This document shows positions 7,309 through 10,521 of a DNA stretch of 10,521 nt, one piece after another. The stretch is taken from positions 1 through 10,521 of the forward strand of contig DAIESR010000043.1 of the NCBI GenBank assembly GCA_027346205.1. Direction: 5' to 3'. The notes under the pieces are model-generated. The model saw only the letters and a list, made by a program, of their open reading frames with translations, did not search any database and was not told the DNA's origin. Source of the DNA: Beijerinckiaceae bacterium (GTDB lineage: Bacteria > Pseudomonadota > Alphaproteobacteria > Rhizobiales > Beijerinckiaceae). Position numbers and translations under genes: made by a program. Position 1 is the stretch's first letter, and every line of letters starts with the position of its first letter.

Positions 7309-8454
7309 TCAGCCGGCGCGGGCCGTCTTCTCGGCTGGCGCGATCGGCTGAACTTTCGCGCCGGGCTGCAATTTATATTGTCCGTCGACGACGATCGTTT
7401 CGCCCGGCTTGAGCCCCGTCTCGACAAGCGTCTTACCGGCCTCTGTGCCGCCGGCTGTGATCGGACGCATTGCGACTTTCCGATCTGGCTTGACGACATA
7501 GACATAGAGCCCATGCGGCCCCCGCTGCACGGCCTGCGCCGGCACGACCGTGGCCTGATGCTGGACCGCGCTCACCACCCGCACATTGACGAAGGCTCCG
7601 GGCCACAGCTTGCGGTCGGCATTGGCGAAAGTCGCCTTCAATTTGATCGTGCCAGTCGCCGGATCGATCTGATTATCGACCACGGTCAGCGCCCCGGTGG
7701 CGAGCTTCGTCTTATTGTCCTGCTTATAGGCTTCGACGAGAACCGCGCCATGCGCCATGGCCGCTGTGAGCTGGTCGAGCACATCCTGCGGCAGGCTGAA
7801 CGTGACAAAGATCGGCTCCATCTGCGTGACGACCAGGAGTGCCGCGCCCTCGCTCGCGTGAATCATATTGCCGGCATCGATGAGGCGAACGCCGGTGCGC
7901 CCGGTGATCGGCGAGGTGATGGTCGTATAGCTCAACTGCACGGTCGCGTTCTCGATCGCCGCGTGATCGCCTGCGACCGCCGCCTGCAACTGAGCAACCA
8001 GCGCCTTTTGGGTATCGACCTGCTGCTTCGTCGCGGCATTCGTTTGCGCGAGCTTGGCATAGCGATCGAAGTCCAGGCGCGCATTGGCGAGCTGGGCCTC
8101 GTCCTTTGCCTTGGCGGCCACCGCCTGATCGAGTGCCGCCCGGAACGGCCGCGGATCGATCACGGCGAGGACATCGCCAGCCTTCACATCCTGGCCTTCG
8201 CGAAACAAAACTTTCTGCAATGTGCCGTCGACGCGCGCCCGGATCGTCACCGTATTATAGGCCTGGACCGTGCCTATCCCCTCATGCGCAATCGGGAAAT
8301 CCTCCTGACCGACGAGGCCGGTGACGACGCGGACCGGCGGCGCCGGCTTTTTGGCGGGCGCGCGGTGAAACTCCCAATAGCTCACTTTGACGGCGCCGGC
8401 TGCGGCGGCGCCGAGTAGAACAAGGGCCAGAAAGAGTTTGCCGACGATTTTCAT
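7309..8454 (-). CDS. Efflux periplasmic adaptor subunit (membrane fusion protein, MdtA-like)
   Basis: The adaptor links the RND permease to an outer-membrane channel. The 381 residues start with a positively charged residue run and a hydrophobic helix (residues 6-23) and have no lipobox cysteine. It is therefore probably anchored by an uncleaved N-terminal helix rather than as a lipoprotein. The first lipoyl half is at about 70-104 (VDGTLQKVLFREGQDVKAGD, then VLAVIDPRPF). An alpha-helical hairpin rich in A, K and Q spans about 105-172. The second lipoyl half is YTTITSPITGRTGVRLIDAG at 176-195. The beta-barrel includes LWPGAFVNVRV (283-293), and VVPAQAVQRGPHGLYVYVV begins the membrane-proximal region at about 303. 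The sequence ends in a proline/lysine-rich tail. It is the first gene of the two-gene operon. The start ATG has only a weak GGGG site; the MKIVGKLFLA start is the natural one. The TolC-type partner is not in the window. Confidence 0.94.
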   Translation of the reverse strand: MKIVGKLFLALVLLGAAAAGAVKVSYWEFHRAPAKKPAPPVRVVTGLVGQEDFPIAHEGIGTVQAYNTVTIRARVDGTLQKVLFREGQDVKAGDVLAVIDPRPFRAALDQAVAAKAKDEAQLANARLDFDRYAKLAQTNAATKQQVDTQKALVAQLQAAVAGDHAAIENATVQLSYTTITSPITGRTGVRLIDAGNMIHASEGAALLVVTQMEPIFVTFSLPQDVLDQLTAAMAHGAVLVEAYKQDNKTKLATGALTVVDNQIDPATGTIKLKATFANADRKLWPGAFVNVRVVSAVQHQATVVPAQAVQRGPHGLYVYVVKPDRKVAMRPITAGGTEAGKTLVETGLKPGETIVVDGQYKLQPGAKVQPIAPAEKTARAG

Positions 8455-8487
8455 CGCAGCCCCGGTCGCAAGAAAGAAAAGTCCACG

Positions 8488-8539
8488 GCGATGTCCAAAC
8501 CTCTTGCTAAATGCCAGCTCCTGGCGCGAAAGACATCGC
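8488..8539. promoter_or_regulatory. Nested inverted repeats upstream of the efflux operon (candidate operator)
   Basis: GCGATGTC (8488-8495) is the exact reverse complement of GACATCGC (8532-8539). Between them lies a second inverted repeat, GCCAG CTC CTGGC (8513-8525). The outer left arm is 34 bp upstream of the adaptor start codon at 8454. This arrangement suits an operator or a folded leader controlling the pump. No promoter could be assigned with confidence. The rest of the 247-bp gap (8455-8701) shows no gene; it holds a short CGCGA TC TCGCG repeat near 8670. Confidence 0.4.
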
Positions 8540-8701
8540 GTCCAAAGCGATTTTAATGCCGGGCACGCGGCCTACGCCGAATTGATGAGGCGCGCAAGGC
8601 GGGACAGTAATCGAGGCCGCCGCACCTTCAAATGGCTGTTGCGGCTGTTCCCATCAATCGCCCGCGATCTCGCGATATTGTTATCGCCGCCGCCATGCGG
8701 A

Positions 8702-9208
8702 TCAGGACCGTCCGCGCGGGCTCGGCTCGACGAGGAGATCGAGCGGATAGCCCTCAAATCTCTTGTCGACAGCGAGCACAATATGGCCGTGGAACTTCTC
8801 GACCCCGAGATCGCCCCGGCTCATGAAATCGCTGAGTTCGCTGTAATGGGCGATGTCACGGCAGATCACCCGCAGGAGATAATCGATCCGCCCACCGATC
8901 TTGAAACATTCGAGCACTTCCTCGCGCTCACGGATCGCGGCGAGAAATTTGTCGAAATCGGCTTCGCGATGATTTTCGAGCAGCACTTCGACGAGCAGCA
9001 CGACCGAGCTGCCGACCTTGGCGAGATCGAATTCGGTGACGTAACGCGAAATCACACCGCTGGCTTCGAGCGCCTTGGTGCGTTCGAGGCAGGCGCTGGG
9101 AGAAAGATGCACATCCTCCGCCAACTTGACATTGCTCACCCGTGCATCGAGCTGCAGGCGCTTCATGATCCGCAGATCGGTCTCGTCGAGTTTGTTCTGC
9201 CGCGCCAT
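8702..9208 (-). CDS. Lrp/AsnC-family transcriptional regulator
   Basis: Lrp/AsnC proteins are octameric or dimeric DNA-binding regulators that usually sense amino acids. The 168 residues fit. The N-terminal winged helix-turn-helix is at about 7-55: LDETDLRIMKRLQLDARVSN, then KLAEDVHLSPSACLERTKAL with the recognition helix. The RAM effector domain is at about 67-155, with VLLVEVLLENH, VLECFKIGGRIDYLLRV and HIVLAVDKR; the glycines around 105-106 correspond to the ligand-binding loop. The ATG at 9208 has only a weak ribosome site but gives the normal start MARQNKLDETD. It is on the same strand as the efflux operon, 247 nt upstream, and points away from rocD, with the toxin-antitoxin genes between. 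Lrp-type regulators commonly control divergent amino-acid catabolic genes, so ornithine/arginine control of rocD is a reasonable inference. Control of the pump is also possible. Confidence 0.93.
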   Translation of the reverse strand: MARQNKLDETDLRIMKRLQLDARVSNVKLAEDVHLSPSACLERTKALEASGVISRYVTEFDLAKVGSSVVLLVEVLLENHREADFDKFLAAIREREEVLECFKIGGRIDYLLRVICRDIAHYSELSDFMSRGDLGVEKFHGHIVLAVDKRFEGYPLDLLVEPSPRGRS

Positions 9209-9231
9209 GGTGCGATCCGGCTGGTTTCGGA

Positions 9232-9260
9232 AGTCTTCAGTTTACAGATATTTAGTCTTC
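9232..9260. promoter_or_regulatory. Direct repeat upstream of the Lrp-type gene (possible autoregulatory site)
   Basis: AGTCTTC occurs at 9232-9238 and again at 9254-9260, 22 bp apart, about two helical turns, starting 24 bp upstream of the regulator's start codon. The AT-rich stretch CAGATATTTAGTCTT (9245-9259) matches 11 of 15 positions of the degenerate E. coli Lrp consensus YAGHAWATTWTDCTR. Autoregulation is common in this family. The assignment is suggestive only. Confidence 0.3.
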
Positions 9261-9309
9261 GGTGCCGCCAAAGCCGCCGATGAAACCCAACTTCCTTTTG
9301 ATCCGCCTC

Positions 9310-9636
9310 TCATACGATGCTCAAAAACAGCGCCAAAGCCCGATTGACCCGCAAGAGCAATGCATCGTCGGCCATCCCGATGACATCACCGATTTTTGCG
9401 ACGGGAACGACCGTGATTTTATCGATCGCAATCTGGGATATTTCGCGAAGCCCATTTGCGCCCGAAGGCGCGACTTCGAGCCGAAAAAGATCGGCGTCAT
9501 TGCGAAGCATGGTCGTCAACGGGCAAATTAACACCGAAGGCAATTCGGCGAAAAGATCGCTTTGCACGACGAGCGCGGGGCGCGGCTTGCCATAATCCCC
9601 CGACGTGGCGACGACCACGAATTGGCCCCGCCACAT
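9310..9636 (-). CDS. PemK/MazF-family toxin (endoribonuclease)
   Basis: This toxin of a type II toxin-antitoxin pair has the PemK/MazF fold; members cleave mRNA at short motifs. From the chosen start it has 108 residues: MWRGQFVVVATSGDYG, then the hallmark KPRPALVVQSDLF. The conserved arginine is R19, in the position of MazF R29. ICPLTT with T41-T42 corresponds to the CTT active-site segment. The end, ITVVPVAKIGDVIGM and ALLLRVNRALALFL, is typical of the MazF-like toxins paired with DUF3018 antitoxins. The start at 9636 was chosen because the antitoxin stop and toxin start form TAATG and the GGAG just upstream (9643-9646) is close. An ATG at 9651 would add only five residues (MAGAV). The key residues are present, so the toxin looks intact. 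The cleavage specificity cannot be read. Confidence 0.9.
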   Translation of the reverse strand: MWRGQFVVVATSGDYGKPRPALVVQSDLFAELPSVLICPLTTMLRNDADLFRLEVAPSGANGLREISQIAIDKITVVPVAKIGDVIGMADDALLLRVNRALALFLSIV

Positions 9637-9866
9637 TACGGCTCCGGCCATTCATAGACGTCGGCCACGAAGCGCATGATGTCGTCGCCTGCCAAATCGC
9701 TGGCTGCGATGGCCAGCGCCTGACGTCTACACTTTTCGGCAAAACCCGGCGCGCGAGCGTCCGGCACCCAGATTTGCACCGGACGCAAACCAGCTAAACG
9801 CATCCTCTGGCGATAACTTGCCATGCGCTTAGCTGGCGGCACTGACCGCTTGATTCGACGGGGCAT
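9636..9866 (-). CDS. MazE-like antitoxin (DUF3018 family)
   Basis: The 76-residue protein is the antitoxin gene preceding the PemK/MazF toxin. It begins with a basic segment (MPRRIKRSVPPAKRMASYRQ), likely the DNA-binding part. The family signature AGLRPVQIWVPDARAPGF follows at residues 25-42, then ECRRQ-like EKCRRQALAIA and an acidic end (DDIMRFVADVYEWPEP), probably the toxin-binding tail. An AGGAG ribosome site (9873-9877) lies 6 nt before the ATG at 9866. The gene comes first and has the stronger ribosome site, as expected where antitoxin must exceed toxin. The stop codon overlaps the toxin start by one base. It is expected to neutralise the toxin and repress its own operon together with it, by analogy with MazE and PemI. 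GC around the cassette looks lower than in the efflux genes (about 53% over 9301-9420 by hand count). Confidence 0.9.
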   Translation of the reverse strand: MPRRIKRSVPPAKRMASYRQRMRLAGLRPVQIWVPDARAPGFAEKCRRQALAIAASDLAGDDIMRFVADVYEWPEP

Positions 9867-9882
9867 TCAAATCTCCTAATAT

Positions 9883-9916
9883 GTAACATGTTACTCAAAA
9901 TCGTCCATCAGGTCAC
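9883..9916 (-). promoter_or_regulatory. Promoter and palindromic operator of the toxin-antitoxin operon
   Basis: On the minus strand, GTGACC (9911-9916) and TAACAT (9888-9893) are separated by 17 nt, each matching 4/6 of the sigma70 consensus. The -10 lies inside the perfect 12-bp palindrome GTAACATGTTAC (9883-9894). The antitoxin ribosome site and ATG follow within 30 nt. A repressor bound to the palindrome would block the promoter, which fits autorepression by the antitoxin complex. Seen: the palindrome and spacing. Inferred: promoter use and the binding protein. Confidence 0.5.
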
Positions 9917-9941
9917 GCGCATTCTCGCATCGATTCGAAAC

Positions 9942-9982
9942 GCCGCAGATTTGCCTGCTGCGCCCGCCGCAGGATCTGCGGC
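9942..9982. repeat. Compound inverted repeat upstream of rocD
   Basis: GCCGCAGAT (9942-9950) pairs with ATCTGCGGC (9974-9982) over 9 bp. After a 3-nt bulge on one side, CCTGC (9954-9958) pairs with GCAGG (9969-9973), leaving a 10-nt loop. It could fold as a leader RNA hairpin of rocD or serve as an operator in the region between the divergent toxin-antitoxin and rocD genes. There is no T-run after it on either strand, so a terminator is unlikely. Confidence 0.55.
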
Positions 9983-9997
9983 CAACCGCGCGATTTC

Positions 9998-10013
9998 CGC
10001 CGGATATCCGGCG
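9998..10013. promoter_or_regulatory. Perfect 16-bp palindrome upstream of rocD (candidate operator)
   Basis: CGCCGGATATCCGGCG is its own reverse complement over 16 bp and ends 58 bp before the rocD start. A random perfect 16-bp palindrome is expected about once per 65 kb, so its presence in a 205-bp regulatory gap is notable. The dyad suits a dimeric DNA-binding protein. Which regulator binds is unknown; the nearby Lrp-type protein is one possibility, although Lrp sites tend to be AT-rich. Confidence 0.5.
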
Positions 10014-10071
10014 TCATCCGTGCGAATATCTCGCGACATTCCGATGCTCATTCGTCGTGAGGAGACACACA

Positions 10072-10521
10072 ATGTCGGCCGCGGATTTCATTTCTCGCGA
10101 AGCGCGCTATGGCGCCAAAAATTATGCGCCGCTCCCCGTGGTGCTTTCACATGGACAGGGCGTCCATCTCTACGACGTCGAGGGCAAGCGCTATCTCGAC
10201 ATGATGAGCGCCTATTCGGCGGCGAGCTTCGGCCATCTTCATCCGCGCCTCGTCGCGGCTTTGGAGCGTCAGCTCGGCCGGCTCGATCTCGTCTCACGCG
10301 CCTATCACACGGATAATCTCGGCGCCTTTTGCGAAGCGCTCGCCCGTATCTCCGGCCTCGACGCCTGCCTGCCGATGAACACTGGCGCGGAAGCGGTCGA
10401 GACCGCGATCAAAGCGGCACGGCGCTATGGCTATGATTATTTGCGCATTCCTGACAGCAAGGCCGAGATCATCGTCGCCGAGAACAATTTCCATGGCCGG
10501 ACCACGACCATCGTCGGCTTT
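10072..10521 (+). CDS. rocD: Ornithine aminotransferase RocD (3' end missing)
   Basis: RocD is the PLP-dependent ornithine-oxo-acid transaminase that converts ornithine and 2-oxoglutarate to glutamate-5-semialdehyde and glutamate, in arginine/ornithine catabolism in the cytosol. The 150 visible residues are the N-terminal part of a class III aminotransferase of about 400. Family landmarks are YGAKNYAPLPVVLSHGQGV (13-31), YLDMMSAYSAASFGHLHPRL (41-60), LPMNTGAEAVETAIKAARRY (100-119, PLP-phosphate region) and AENNFHGRTTTIVGF (136-150). They match the ornithine-specific branch closely, more so than acetylornithine aminotransferases. The Schiff-base lysine lies beyond the window edge. AGGAG at 10060-10064 is 7 nt from the ATG. 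The upstream gap holds two inverted repeats that may control it. An arginase gene often accompanies rocD, but none is visible here. Confidence 0.95.
   Translation, partial: MSAADFISREARYGAKNYAPLPVVLSHGQGVHLYDVEGKRYLDMMSAYSAASFGHLHPRLVAALERQLGRLDLVSRAYHTDNLGAFCEALARISGLDACLPMNTGAEAVETAIKAARRYGYDYLRIPDSKAEIIVAENNFHGRTTTIVGF

Noticed and set aside
7283..7315. Inverted repeat CGGCTG/CAGCCG between the adaptor and permease genes, as a terminator
   Set aside because: The stem is only 6 bp with a 21-nt loop and no T-run, and it overlaps the adaptor stop codon. The two genes are probably cotranscribed.
7186..8418. 410-codon open frame on the plus strand opposite the adaptor gene
   Set aside because: It is a shadow of the clear membrane fusion protein gene; the protein is arginine/leucine-rich low-complexity without family resemblance.
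8387..9283. 298-codon open frame on the plus strand across the Lrp-type gene
   Set aside because: It overlaps the well-supported minus-strand regulator and the start of the adaptor gene and shows no recognisable domain.
9888..10316. 142-codon open frame starting in the rocD upstream region
   Set aside because: It overlaps rocD in another frame, has no ribosome site and shows no protein features; it merely crosses the palindromes.
1..10521. CRISPR arrays, tRNA or rRNA genes, insertion sequences, attachment sites
   Set aside because: No regularly spaced repeats, cloverleaf candidates, transposase-like proteins or flanking target duplications were seen. No gene-free stretch exceeds about 250 bp.

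Overview
The window looks like the chromosome of a motile alphaproteobacterium of the order Hyphomicrobiales (Rhizobiales). The reasons are the gene order motA <- / -> DUF1217 gene - flgF - fliI, which matches the flagellar locus of rhizobia as I recall it, the moderately high GC, and the style of the FliI, FlgF and RocD proteins. A Beijerinckiaceae-like origin is my guess from general resemblance and is not proven here.

Layout. Positions 1-797 (minus) hold most of motA, the flagellar stator gene, running off the left edge. A 183-bp divergent intergenic region with inverted repeats follows. Then comes a tightly packed plus-strand run: a DUF1217 flagellar-locus protein (981-1760), the proximal rod protein flgF (1765-2604) and the export ATPase fliI (2601-3926). 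These genes are linked by a 4-bp gap and a GTGA overlap. The flagellar block stops at fliI in a short convergent region with weak hairpins.

Positions 4063-8454 (minus) hold a two-gene efflux operon: a periplasmic adaptor (membrane fusion protein) followed by one large RND permease of the MdtB/MdtC-like HAE-1 type. No outer-membrane channel gene and no dedicated regulator are seen beside it. An Lrp/AsnC-family regulator (8702-9208, minus) lies upstream of the operon on the same strand.

Positions 9310-9866 (minus) hold a compact type II toxin-antitoxin module: a MazE-like DUF3018 antitoxin gene followed by a PemK/MazF-family toxin gene, overlapping as TAATG. Its putative -10 box sits inside a perfect 12-bp palindrome. 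From 10072 to the right edge (plus) is the start of rocD, ornithine aminotransferase. Its 205-bp upstream region carries a compound 9+5-bp inverted repeat and a perfect 16-bp palindrome.

How the parts work together: the left third builds and drives the flagellum (stator, rod, export motor). The middle is a proton-driven drug or toxic-compound pump. On the right an amino-acid-responsive regulator probably faced the arginine/ornithine catabolic gene rocD, and the toxin-antitoxin cassette now lies between them. All gene families here are known. The least explained items are the cysteine-bearing FlgF tail, the role of the DUF1217 protein, and the palindromes near rocD and the toxin-antitoxin genes. 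I do not see a clearly new system.
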